Below are positions 1 to 6,676 of a stretch of DNA of 8,523 nt, piece by piece. A model generated the notes under the pieces. It was not told where the DNA came from. It did no database searches and saw nothing but the letters and a program-made list of their open reading frames with translations. Both the position numbers and the translations under genes were made by a program. Source of the DNA: Calditrichota bacterium (GTDB lineage Bacteria > Electryoneota > RPQS01); NCBI GenBank assembly GCA_020057985.1, contig JAGVEU010000456.1, forward strand, positions 1 to 8,523. Reading direction: 5' to 3'. The stretch's first letter is position 1; every line of letters starts with the position of its first letter.

Positions 1-742
1 ATTTCTGCGCATCGCTGACCGAGACCTCATAGGTCACCGATGCCGTACTACCGTAGTGAATCAGCGGCGCAAGCAGCGAGGCGAGATTCACAGCGCCTTT
101 GCCAAGCGACCAGTGCAGATCAGCCTTGCCATCATTATCTGAACAATGCAAGTGGCAGATACGATCCCGAAAGACTTCCGACCAGAGCGCCGGAGTAATC
201 TTGCCAAAGCAAGTGGCATGGCCGGTGTCGAGACACATTCCCAAGCCGGGGCTGGGAAAGCGCTCGAAGATAGTCGTAAACAACGTGAGATCCTGCTCGT
301 ATGTATTCTCCATCGCCAGTCTGACTTCGAGATCAGTCGCCTGCGCGAGAAGCTGATCAAGACTCAGTGAAAAGCTGTCCAGCCATCGCTCTCGGGTCTT
401 GGGATTATACTGTGGGATGAACCCCGTATGAAACACCATGATCGGCGAACGGAACGCACGGGCGATCTCCATTCCGGCAAGCAAGGCCTCAACGGAGTAC
501 CGGCGGATATGCTCATCGAGCGCACCCAGATTTAAATTGTGAAATGGGCCATGCAAGGTTACATCCGCACCGGTATCCACAATCAGATCAGCCACTGAGA
601 AAATCTCTTCCCAGAGGATCTTCGGCCATATAACTTCTGTGGAATCGAGTAGAATCTCGATCCCTAAGCCCTGCTCGCAAAGTATTGGCATAGCCCCTGC
701 AACTTCCGAGAGAGGACAGTAGACGTGACGGCTTCCAAACAT
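1..742 (-). CDS. Sugar phosphate isomerase/epimerase-like TIM-barrel protein (xylose isomerase-like, AP endonuclease 2 family), 3' end outside window
   Basis: I translated this frame by hand: it is open from an ATG at 742-740 to the window edge, about 247 residues, and the C-terminus is missing. It starts MFGSRHVYCPLSEVAG. Metal-site motifs of the xylose-isomerase-like/endonuclease IV superfamily appear in order: TLHGPFHNLNL, then MVFHTGF, LAMENTYE, CLDTGHAT and finally HLHCSDNDGKADLHWSLGKG. The His, Glu and Asp residues in these are the usual ligands for a divalent metal at the barrel mouth. The last motif reads more like the sugar isomerase/epimerase branch than true endonuclease IV, so a sugar, inositol or related small-molecule substrate is likelier than DNA. 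The start lies 8 bases after the biotin carrier stop, so it is probably the last or near-last gene of the leucine operon. A weak GGAG lies 14 bases upstream, so the exact start is uncertain. The substrate cannot be told; no family member is a known step in leucine breakdown. Fold assignment is confident, function is not. Confidence 0.82.
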   Translation of the reverse strand, partial: MFGSRHVYCPLSEVAGAMPILCEQGLGIEILLDSTEVIWPKILWEEIFSVADLIVDTGADVTLHGPFHNLNLGALDEHIRRYSVEALLAGMEIARAFRSPIMVFHTGFIPQYNPKTRERWLDSFSLSLDQLLAQATDLEVRLAMENTYEQDLTLFTTIFERFPSPGLGMCLDTGHATCFGKITPALWSEVFRDRICHLHCSDNDGKADLHWSLGKGAVNLASLLAPLIHYGSTASVTYEVSVSDAQK

Positions 743-750
743 GGGAATCG

Positions 751-1245
751 CTATGACTCCGTAACCAAGGAGACAATCAGTTCGTCATTGTCTACAATGC
801 GGCCAACACTGCTGTGGATTCTCTCAATGGTACCATTGCGAGGAGCACGGAGCGCATGTTCCATCTTCATGGCCTCTACGACAACGACAGGCTGTCCCTC
901 TTGCACAACATCACCCTCGCTGAAAAACAGTTTGAGTAGATTGCCGGGCATCGGAGCACGGATCTCATTCTCTGACCCGCTTGCTCCCTCCGCGTCACCG
1001 TGTTCCGTAGATGGAACCATGAAGTCATAGACCCTTCCGGCAAGCCAGACAAAGATATGGTCTTTCTGTCGAACCACGCGCGCCGGAAACTGACCATGCG
1101 GAGTTGTGAGCAGCAGCTTTCCGGTATCCATCTCCTCGAACGATAAAAGATGCTCGCGCGAGTCTACTTTCAGAATTACCTGCTGAGACTTCTGATCCAG
1201 TGAAAAGGAAATTCTATTGCCTGCAAAGATCACTTCCCGGGTCAT
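751..1245 (-). CDS. Biotin carboxyl carrier subunit of acyl-CoA carboxylase (C-terminal part of MCC alpha as a separate protein)
   Basis: This 164-residue protein carries the biotin of the carboxylase, shuttling the carboxyl group from biotin carboxylase to the carboxyltransferase. The biotinyl domain occupies about residues 95-161. It has the APMPG turn (97-101) and the VVEAMKMEH biotinylation motif, with Lys127 as the biotin site. Residues 1-80 resemble the beta-rich linker that lies between the biotin carboxylase and biotinyl domains in fused MCC alpha proteins. I chose the ATG at 1245 rather than one at 1290 for three reasons: it forms an ATGA overlap with the biotin carboxylase stop, a GGAG sits 7 bases upstream, and the earlier extension would run deep into the upstream coding region. 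Most MCC alpha subunits are one chain of about 660 residues, so the split is unusual. Whether it is natural or comes from a one-base change in the AAAA run at the junction is discussed under findings. Confidence 0.9.
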   Translation of the reverse strand: MTREVIFAGNRISFSLDQKSQQVILKVDSREHLLSFEEMDTGKLLLTTPHGQFPARVVRQKDHIFVWLAGRVYDFMVPSTEHGDAEGASGSENEIRAPMPGNLLKLFFSEGDVVQEGQPVVVVEAMKMEHALRAPRNGTIERIHSSVGRIVDNDELIVSLVTES

Positions 1246-2192
1246 TTTGCGGCTCCATTTGCAATTTGCCACGCACCGATTGTTTGCCATGGAGATGAGA
1301 TGCCGGAATGAACTTGCGTACCCTTAGCTGTTGCAGATGAAGGAGCACGCGTTGAAGCAAACAGTGCGGCACTTAGCTCGTCAGCATTCGGCTGCGAGGG
1401 CTTCCAATCGGGAAAATGCTTGTCGAGAAAATGAGTGCTCAAGTTTCCCGCGCGATATTCCTTGTGCAAGAGTATATCGCGCAACATTTCGATGGGCGAA
1501 GCCACTCCAAGCAGAACATATTGGTTGAGTGCGACGAGCATTTTTTCAATGGCGCGTTCTCTATTCTCAGCCGTCGCGATCACTTTGGATAGAATCGGAT
1601 CATAGAAGACTGATACTTCAGAACCCTCACGAATGCCGGAATCCACTCGAACACCCGGAATATGCGGCTCCTCCAACACAAGAATCTTGCCTGAAGAAGG
1701 CAGGAAGTTGTTGCCGGGATCTTCGGCATAGATTCGACATTCCATTGAGTGACCACGGGAGTGAATCTCGTTCTGCTTTTTCGGAAGTGGCTCACCGGAG
1801 GCCACACTCAGCTGCCAAAGGACAAGATCCTCGCCGGTCACTGACTCCGTTACTGGATGCTCAACCTGCAAACGGGTATTCACTTCGAGAAAATAGAATT
1901 TGTCGCCATCCAATAGGAATTCAACTGTACCGGCATTCACATATCCCGCCGCCATGACAATCTTTACAGCCGCCTCGCCCATGCGCGATCTGAGTTCAGG
2001 AGTCAGCGCGACAGAGGGCGTCTCCTCAATGATTTTCTGGTGCCGTCTTTGAATGGAGCATTCGCGTTCGCCAAGATGAACTGCATTGCCATGCTCATCG
2101 CAGAAGATCTGGAATTCGATGTGGCGAGGATCTGGAATATATTTCTCCAAATAGACCGTCGAATCTCCGAAGGCAGATCCGGCTTCGCGCAT
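1242..2192 (-). CDS. liuD: Biotin carboxylase subunit, C-terminal part (MCC alpha), downstream of an in-frame stop
   Basis: This is the rest of the biotin carboxylase, in the same frame as the N-terminal part at 2744-2211. Numbered from the upstream ATG it covers residues 185-500. It holds VYLEKYIPDPRHIE (197-210), the ATP-grasp motif ERECSIQRRHQK (226-237), and FLEVNTRLQVEHPVTE (285-300), whose Glu287, Asn289, Arg291 and Glu295 match the catalytic and metal-binding residues of E. coli AccC. The biotin carboxylase C-terminal domain follows, with MECRIYAEDP and an RVDSG motif. The tail SPWQTIGAWQIANGAAK resembles the segment that leads into the linker of fused MCC alpha. The first available start after the stop is ATG 2192 (Met185), with only a weak GGA upstream, so independent translation is doubtful. 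Alone, this part lacks the glycine-rich nucleotide loop and the N-terminal domain and should not be active. It was probably one 500-residue gene with the part upstream. Confidence 0.9.
   Translation of the reverse strand: MREAGSAFGDSTVYLEKYIPDPRHIEFQIFCDEHGNAVHLGERECSIQRRHQKIIEETPSVALTPELRSRMGEAAVKIVMAAGYVNAGTVEFLLDGDKFYFLEVNTRLQVEHPVTESVTGEDLVLWQLSVASGEPLPKKQNEIHSRGHSMECRIYAEDPGNNFLPSSGKILVLEEPHIPGVRVDSGIREGSEVSVFYDPILSKVIATAENRERAIEKMLVALNQYVLLGVASPIEMLRDILLHKEYRAGNLSTHFLDKHFPDWKPSQPNADELSAALFASTRAPSSATAKGTQVHSGISSPWQTIGAWQIANGAAK
1253..1256 (-). promoter_or_regulatory. Shine-Dalgarno sequence of the biotin carrier gene
   Basis: The minus strand reads GGAG, then CCGCAAA, then ATG, a 7-base spacer that is close to ideal. 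The site lies inside the last codons of the biotin carboxylase gene. It supports separate, translationally coupled initiation of the biotin carrier at 1245 and argues against the ORF break being only a sequencing frameshift. Confidence 0.65.
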
Positions 2193-2210
2193 GGCAGAAT
2201 CCAGTGAATC

Positions 2211-2213
2211 TTA
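2211..2213 (-). other. Premature in-frame TAA in the biotin carboxylase gene (codon 178)
   Basis: The minus strand reads GAG TTT GAC ATG TAA GAT TCA CTG GAT. The distance from ATG 2744 to Met185 at 2192 is 552 bases, exactly 184 codons, so no frameshift is involved. A single base change from AAA, GAA, CAA, TTA, TCA, TAC or TAT would give this TAA. TAA also ends the methyltransferase, SDR and exported-protein genes here, so a reassigned genetic code is unlikely. Confidence 0.92.
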
Positions 2214-2744
2214 CATGTCAAACTCGCGTTCAACCACACGCATTCCTTTGCCTCCCCCTCCGGCTGCCGCCTTAATCAAGACCGGATATCCGATTCTGTC
2301 CGCCTCACGGGTGAAAGTTGAGACATCCGGTGAACTTGCCATGAGTCCCGGTGTAACTGGAACCCCGATTGAGATGGCCAGTTTTCGAGATTCGATCTTG
2401 TTTCCGAGGAGGTGCATCGCCTGAGCCGATGGGCCAACGAAGATAAGTCCGGCGTCTTTCACGGCCTCTGCGAATTTCGGATTCTCCGCAAGAAAGCCAT
2501 AGCCCGGATGAATCGCCTCAGCCCCCGTGAATTTCGCGGCTTCAATGATTCGTGGAATATTGAGATAACTTTCGCCGGGAGGCGGAGCGCCAATGTGAAC
2601 TGCGAAGTCCGCCTTTTCCACATGCAGGGCATGGCGATCCACGTCGCTGTACACGGCAACAGTCTTTATTCCAAGTTCGCACGCCGTTCGCATAACGCGG
2701 ACGGCAATTTCGCCACGATTGGCGACGAGAAGTTTCTTAATCAT
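2211..2744 (-). CDS. liuD: Biotin carboxylase subunit, N-terminal part (MCC alpha), ended by an in-frame TAA
   Basis: This is the first 177 residues of an ATP-dependent biotin carboxylase, the subunit that carboxylates biotin with bicarbonate and ATP. It opens with the classic MIKKLLVANRGEIAVRVMR and has HPGYGFLAEN at 79-88. The glycine-rich ATP loop GGGGKGMR lies at 162-169. Eight residues after that loop a TAA at 2213-2211 stops the frame, but the same frame continues at once with DSLDSAMREAGSAFGD and the rest of the enzyme, with no missing segment compared with AccC-type proteins. The family's normal length is about 450 residues for the carboxylase part; 500 codons are present here if the stop is ignored. 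The ATG at 2744 lies 9 bases after the hydratase stop, with no strong Shine-Dalgarno. As encoded, the product is truncated within the ATP-grasp domain and should be inactive. Confidence 0.9.
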   Translation of the reverse strand: MIKKLLVANRGEIAVRVMRTACELGIKTVAVYSDVDRHALHVEKADFAVHIGAPPPGESYLNIPRIIEAAKFTGAEAIHPGYGFLAENPKFAEAVKDAGLIFVGPSAQAMHLLGNKIESRKLAISIGVPVTPGLMASSPDVSTFTREADRIGYPVLIKAAAGGGGKGMRVVEREFDM

Positions 2745-2753
2745 AACGTGTGG

Positions 2754-3536
2754 TCAGGAAGACCAAACAGGTTTGCGTTTTTCAAGAAAGGCCGACATCC
2801 CCTCTTGTCCCTCGACGGAAATCCGTTGCGTGGCAATAATACTTGCGGTGAACTTCTTGGCATCCGCAAGGGATTTCTGAGGAACTTCATTCAGGAGTTG
2901 TTTTGTAACCGATTGTGCGTTCGGGCCGCAAGTGAGCAGAGTTCGCACATATTCATCAACAGCAGAATCGAGAGCCTCGGAGGGTACAACTCGATTCGCT
3001 AATCCGATTTCAAAGGCACGCGCTGCAGCAATTGTCATCCCGGTTAGAAAAACTTCGCGTGCGCGACCTTCTCCAATCTTGCGGATGACAAAGGGGGAAA
3101 TCGTGGCCGGAACTAATCCGATTTTCACTTCGCTAAAAGAGAGAGTTGCATCCTCGGACATGAGCGCGAAGTCACAGCAGGCAACAAGCCCCGCGCCACC
3201 GCCGAAGGCACCCCCTTGGACTCGTGCGATCGTCGGGTGCGGAAACTTATAAAGCGCTTCAAACATCTCAAAAAGTCGAATTGAATCCACGTAGTTGGCA
3301 TCGTAGCCTGCATCTTTGAGACCGCCCATCCAGTGGAAATCCGCACCGGCACAGAACATGGAACCTTCTGCAGCCAGTACAAGTATGCGCGTGGCTTGGT
3401 TCGCAGCAAGATCCTTCAGGCACGCGCTCAGCTCGGAGATCAGTTGCGCGTCGAAGGCATTGCGAACAGCAGGGCGAGATAATGTAACGCGCACGACTCC
3501 GTCGGAACATGAGACCTTCAGATAAAAGTAACTCAT
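2754..3536 (-). CDS. liuC: Enoyl-CoA hydratase/isomerase family protein, probable methylglutaconyl-CoA hydratase (LiuC-like)
   Basis: This 260-residue crotonase-fold protein probably hydrates 3-methylglutaconyl-CoA to 3-hydroxy-3-methylglutaryl-CoA, the step after MCC in leucine breakdown. The N-terminal LSRPAVRNAFD is the usual start of the fold. FCAGADFHWM (61-70) and GGAFGGGAGL (108-117) form the oxyanion hole and CoA site; the AD..WM signature and the SEVKIGLVPATISPFV stretch (135-150) are typical of bacterial methylglutaconyl-CoA hydratases. Glu136 matches Glu164 of rat crotonase, whereas the position of Glu144 is Gly116. The ATG at 3536 overlaps the stop of the upstream membrane protein gene as ATGA, with GAGGA 6 bases upstream. 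Its place between the carboxyltransferase and biotin carboxylase genes equals liuB-liuC-liuD order. A geranyl-CoA pathway (AtuE-like) role is the main alternative. Confidence 0.9.
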   Translation of the reverse strand: MSYFYLKVSCSDGVVRVTLSRPAVRNAFDAQLISELSACLKDLAANQATRILVLAAEGSMFCAGADFHWMGGLKDAGYDANYVDSIRLFEMFEALYKFPHPTIARVQGGAFGGGAGLVACCDFALMSEDATLSFSEVKIGLVPATISPFVIRKIGEGRAREVFLTGMTIAAARAFEIGLANRVVPSEALDSAVDEYVRTLLTCGPNAQSVTKQLLNEVPQKSLADAKKFTASIIATQRISVEGQEGMSAFLEKRKPVWSS

Positions 3537-4024
3537 GCACCGTCCTCACGCTTGGCTATTTGGAGAAGCGTGCTCTGTAGTCGCTCTGGATTATCACTGC
3601 CGATGAGGTACTTAGTCTTTGCGACTGAAATTCGCAGCCCACGACCAAGGCGAGCATTGTAAACCCATGTTCTTCCGATGAAGTGAATACCTATGCCATA
3701 CCAAAACGGGATGCGCACGATCTCACCAACGCGAGCTGAGGAAATTGGAATTCGCTTTCGCCAGATCGGAAATCCGAATCTGAGTTCCTTCGGGGTAACT
3801 ACCACAGTGAAGCGGCTGAAACTCCAAAGAACAATAACTGCCAGTATCACTGCCAGTATGAACCCTCCGACAGCACCGTTATTAATCTCTCCTGTGCGAG
3901 TCATCAGATGCGTACCGATAATACCGAAAGCCAGAATGAAGGCAATCAGCATGGAGAAGAAGAGAAGTGATGATTGCCGTTCTTCGTGGATGGGTTTCTC
4001 AAGTGTGGTACTGTGCATGTCCAT
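3533..4024 (-). CDS. Small membrane protein with two transmembrane helices and a PH-like C-terminal domain, function unknown
   Basis: I do not recognise a named family with certainty. The 163-residue protein has a charged N-terminus (1-18), two hydrophobic helices at about 20-41 and 50-69 joined by a short polar hairpin, and a soluble domain of about 90 residues. That domain (72-155) has the look of bacterial PH-like domains: VVVTPKELRFGFPIWRKRIP, then an aromatic Trp-Tyr-Gly-Ile-Gly stretch, an RTWVYNARLGRGLRI strand pair, and YLIGSDNPERLQSTL at the end, which recalls 'IGTDDPE-L' endings in such proteins. ATG 4024 lies 3 bases after the carboxyltransferase stop, and its TGA overlaps the hydratase ATG, so it is co-transcribed and probably co-translated with the leucine genes. 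It has no known catalytic part in the pathway. ATG 4018 is an alternative start. Confidence 0.75.
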   Translation of the reverse strand: MDMHSTTLEKPIHEERQSSLLFFSMLIAFILAFGIIGTHLMTRTGEINNGAVGGFILAVILAVIVLWSFSRFTVVVTPKELRFGFPIWRKRIPISSARVGEIVRIPFWYGIGIHFIGRTWVYNARLGRGLRISVAKTKYLIGSDNPERLQSTLLQIAKREDGA

Positions 4025-4027
4025 GCT

Positions 4028-5638
4028 CTACATTCGATATACGCCTGGGTGGAAATCGGGCACAGGCTGATTGGAAGCTGCCGCGATTCCAAGGGCAAGC
4101 GCGTTGCGCGTATCCACCGGATCGAGAATTCCGTCGTCCCAAATATTGGCCGTCGAGAAATAGGGACTGCCCTCGCGCTCGTACTTCGCAAGCACAGGCT
4201 TTCGGATCGCTTCGATTTCCTCGGACGTGAGTTTCTTTCCCTGTGCGGCCATTTGCTCTTCCTTAACTTGAACAAGCACACCGGCTGCCTGCTCGCCACC
4301 CATCACACTGATGCGGGAATTGGGCCACATCCAGAGGAATCGCGGAAAGTAACCTCGACCACACATGGCATAATTGCCCGCTCCAAAGGAGCCGCCGACG
4401 ATGACCGTGTATTTCGGAACCTGCGCATTAGCAACCGCATGAACCATTTTGGCGCCATCGGAGGCAATCGCACCATGCTCGTATTGCTTGCCGACAATGA
4501 AGCCGGTAATGTTCTGCAGGAAAATCAGCGGGATTTTGCGCGTGGCGCACAACTCAACAAAGTGAGCTCCTTTTTTCGAAGACTCGCTAAAGAGTACTCC
4601 ATTATTGGCCACAAAACCGACCAGATAGCCGTGGATTCTGGCAAAGCCGCAGACCAGCGATGTGCCGTAGCGAGTCTTGAATTCCTGAAACCGCGAGCCG
4701 TCTACCATTCGGGCAATGACCTCGTGGATATCATACTGCTTGCGGATATCCGCTGGAATAACTCCATAGATCTCTTTCGGATCATAGGCTGGGTCTTCCG
4801 GAGTTTCGCGGTCAAACTCATGCCGCGGTGGTTTACCAAGAGTCTCCACGATGGCACGGGCAATTGAGAGGGCATGTTCGTCATCGTTGGCAAAATGGTC
4901 GGCCACTCCGGAGATGCGAGTGTGCACATCGGCTCCGCCCAGCTCTTCGGCGGTGACTTCAACTCCCGTTGCGGCCTTAACAAGCGGCGGCCCGCCAATG
5001 AAGATGGTTCCTGTGCCCTTGACAATTACTGCCTCGTCAGACATTGCGGGCACGTAGGCCCCCCCGGCAGTGCATGATCCCATGACAATGGCGATTTGTG
5101 GAATCCGCTCACCACTCAGAATCGCCTGATTGTAAAAGATGCGACCAAAGTGATTCTTATCCGGAAAGGTTCCCGCCTGTTCTGGTAAGTAGATTCCGCC
5201 GCTATCCACCAAATATATGCACGGGAGGTGATTTTGTAAGGCAATCTCCTGTGCCCGAAGGTGTTTCTTAATGGTACTCGGAAAGTACGTTCCCCCTTTG
5301 ATGGTGGCGTCATTGGCGACAACCATCACCTCCCGGCCATGCACAAGTCCGATTCCAGTGACCATTCCGGCGGAAGGCGCCTCTCCATCATACATTCCAT
5401 GCGCCGCCAATGCCGATAACTCCAGGAAAGGCGTGTCAGGATCAAAGAGCTTCTCAAGTCGTTGGCGTACCGGGAGTTTCCCGCGCGCAATGTGCCGTTC
5501 AATATGCTGTTTGGGACCCGCAGCCGGGTAAAGAGCGGAGAGGTTTCCGCGAAGTTCTTCGACAAGCCTGGTCATCGAGGCGAAGTTGGCCTGATAGTCA
5601 GGGTCTGAGGTGCGGATATTGGATTTGATCTTGTTCAA
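4028..5638 (-). CDS. liuB: Methylcrotonyl-CoA carboxylase beta subunit (carboxyltransferase)
   Basis: This 536-residue carboxyltransferase moves the carboxyl group from biotin to 3-methylcrotonyl-CoA, giving 3-methylglutaconyl-CoA; the partner is the biotin carboxylase/carrier pair downstream. Both crotonase-like halves are complete. The N half has [15 protein letters not shown] (142-156), the [10 protein letters not shown] motif, [15 protein letters not shown] (187-201) and [15 protein letters not shown] (234-248). The C half has [20 protein letters not shown] (345-364), [26 protein letters not shown] (415-430) and [14 protein letters not shown] (501-514). Length and motifs match MCC beta rather than propionyl- or acetyl-CoA carboxylase; geranyl-CoA carboxylase is the nearest alternative. 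The start is TTG at 5638: a stop codon sits two codons upstream in this frame, AAGGA lies 10 bases before it, and the next ATG (Met22) would cut into the conserved N-terminus. It is the first gene of the run, 3 bases from the next, behind a divergent intergenic region. Confidence 0.96.
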   Translation of the reverse strand: MNKIKSNIRTSDPDYQANFASMTRLVEELRGNLSALYPAAGPKQHIERHIARGKLPVRQRLEKLFDPDTPFLELSALAAHGMYDGEAPSAGMVTGIGLVHGREVMVVANDATIKGGTYFPSTIKKHLRAQEIALQNHLPCIYLVDSGGIYLPEQAGTFPDKNHFGRIFYNQAILSGERIPQIAIVMGSCTAGGAYVPAMSDEAVIVKGTGTIFIGGPPLVKAATGVEVTAEELGGADVHTRISGVADHFANDDEHALSIARAIVETLGKPPRHEFDRETPEDPAYDPKEIYGVIPADIRKQYDIHEVIARMVDGSRFQEFKTRYGTSLVCGFARIHGYLVGFVANNGVLFSESSKKGAHFVELCATRKIPLIFLQNITGFIVGKQYEHGAIASDGAKMVHAVANAQVPKYTVIVGGSFGAGNYAMCGRGYFPRFLWMWPNSRISVMGGEQAAGVLVQVKEEQMAAQGKKLTSEEIEAIRKPVLAKYEREGSPYFSTANIWDDGILDPVDTRNALALGIAAASNQPVPDFHPGVYRM

Positions 5639-5639
5639 G

Positions 5640-5657
5640 TGTCAATATTCCTTGACA
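5640..5657. promoter_or_regulatory. Perfect 6-bp inverted repeat (TGTCAA-N6-TTGACA), operator-like
   Basis: The plus strand reads TGTCAA, TATTCC, TTGACA, an 18-base dyad with perfect arms. It begins two bases upstream of the TTG start of the carboxyltransferase gene and covers its AAGGA Shine-Dalgarno. It could be a repressor operator for the leucine operon or an RNA hairpin hiding the ribosome site. The right arm also equals a consensus -35 hexamer for the plus-strand methyltransferase, but no good -10 follows at 16-18 bases. Divergent genes share this gap (5639-5737); no other clear promoter was seen, apart from a weak minus-strand TTGCCA followed by a GCTAAA-like box. The short arm length leaves room for chance. 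Confidence 0.4.
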
Positions 5658-5737
5658 GTCTGGAGTTGCGTTTTAGCTGGAAAAACACGAAATTATGGCA
5701 ATCGTAACAATCGAACTTTCTTCGACGGAGTGACGGA

Positions 5738-6670
5738 ATGCCCGCTAAACACTGGAAAATAAGAGCCATCGGTCAGAAAGCGCTTTGGAATCTCCCCGGC
5801 GGTGTGTGGCTCAATACTTGGGCTTCGTTGCTCAGAGGTGGCCATCGCCCTGAACACGAGTTTCCGGAGAAACATGCCGGGAATTTCTTTCGACATCTTC
5901 ACGCCTTGCAAGGATGTGGTATGAAATCCACCAACGGACTCAATGTGCTTGAAATCGGAACCGGCTGGGACCTTAATATTGCTCTGCTCTTTTCGCTCTG
6001 CGGTTTTGGCAGGATCATGACTATTGATGTCTACCGTCACGTGCGACTGAAACAAGTAAAAAGATACTTGCCCATGTTTTCGACGGTCATTCGTGATGTG
6101 GCAAGTATCTCCGGTCGTAATGAGAACGAGATCCGCACCCAACTGGAGACCTTCTCACGCTCTTCATCTCTTGAGGAGCTATGCACATTAGCCCGTATCC
6201 GGTACGTGGCTCCGATATCTGACAACTACAGCGAAATCGCGGATGACAGCTTGGATCTCTGCTATTCCACAGCGGTCTTCGAGCACATCCGTCCCGAGCT
6301 AATCCGACGCATCCTTGAGATGACTCACAAAAAAATGAAGCCAAACGGTCTGTCCACGCACATTATTGATCTCAAAGATCATTTCGCCTATTTCCAGCGC
6401 GGCTTGTACTACAACAACTTCCTGCGGTTTTCCGAACGCCAATGGAATCGGTGGGCAGGAAATCCTTTGAGCTATACCAACAGACTGCTATCGAGTCACT
6501 GGCGGAGCATGTTCACCGACACCGGCTACGATTTGCTTCAATTCGAAGAAATCGAGGAGAAAAAACTACCGCCGATACCCTTTGCACTGATACATGCCTC
6601 AAATCAATCCATCAGCCAGCATGATCTTCGGATTGGCGAACTTCATGTGATCGCCAGACCAAGGAAATAA
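5738..6670 (+). CDS. Class I SAM-dependent methyltransferase
   Basis: This 310-residue protein has a Rossmann methyltransferase core after an N-terminal extension of about 65 residues. Motif I is LNVLEIGTGWDLNI (68-81), which binds S-adenosylmethionine; Asp97 in TIDVYR is the likely ribose-binding acidic residue; the motif around LDLCYSTAVFEHI (172-184) and the later HIIDLKDHF (208-216) match the 'SxxVFEHI' and post-motif strands of small-molecule and glycan methyltransferases. An insertion of about 60 residues between the Asp97 strand and the FEHI motif, and aromatic-rich segments at 218-245, probably form the substrate lid. GGAG lies 7 bases before the ATG. The gene ends in tandem stops TAA TGA. 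It stands alone on the plus strand between two minus-strand operons, so neighbours give no clue to substrate. Such proteins are common in cell-surface glycan clusters, but that is only a comparison. Confidence 0.85.
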   Translation: MPAKHWKIRAIGQKALWNLPGGVWLNTWASLLRGGHRPEHEFPEKHAGNFFRHLHALQGCGMKSTNGLNVLEIGTGWDLNIALLFSLCGFGRIMTIDVYRHVRLKQVKRYLPMFSTVIRDVASISGRNENEIRTQLETFSRSSSLEELCTLARIRYVAPISDNYSEIADDSLDLCYSTAVFEHIRPELIRRILEMTHKKMKPNGLSTHIIDLKDHFAYFQRGLYYNNFLRFSERQWNRWAGNPLSYTNRLLSSHWRSMFTDTGYDLLQFEEIEEKKLPPIPFALIHASNQSISQHDLRIGELHVIARPRK

Positions 6671-6676
6671 TGATCC

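Noticed and set aside
1..742. Reading the left-edge gene as endonuclease IV or HMG-CoA lyase
   Set aside because: The closing motif HLHCSDNDGKADLHW fits the sugar isomerase/epimerase branch better than endonuclease IV, and no HMG-CoA lyase signature is present.
1529..1957. Plus-strand open frame of 142 codons within the biotin carboxylase region
   Set aside because: It is antisense to conserved catalytic motifs of biotin carboxylase and looks like random translation.
2192..2744. Reassigned or recoded TAA (alternative genetic code) to explain the stop in biotin carboxylase
   Set aside because: The methyltransferase, SDR and exported-protein genes all end naturally at TAA, and no recoding element is visible.
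2412..3002. Plus-strand open frame of 196 codons opposite the hydratase and biotin carboxylase genes
   Set aside because: It crosses the boundary of two well-supported minus-strand genes and shows no motif; it is a shadow frame.
3974..4867. Plus-strand open frame of 297 codons opposite the carboxyltransferase gene
   Set aside because: It lies wholly antisense to a gene with complete MCC beta motifs, and its translation is rich in Arg, Ser and His without any domain pattern.
5693..6142. Minus-strand open frame of 149 codons opposite the methyltransferase start
   Set aside because: The plus strand has a good Shine-Dalgarno and clear methyltransferase motifs; the opposite frame has none.
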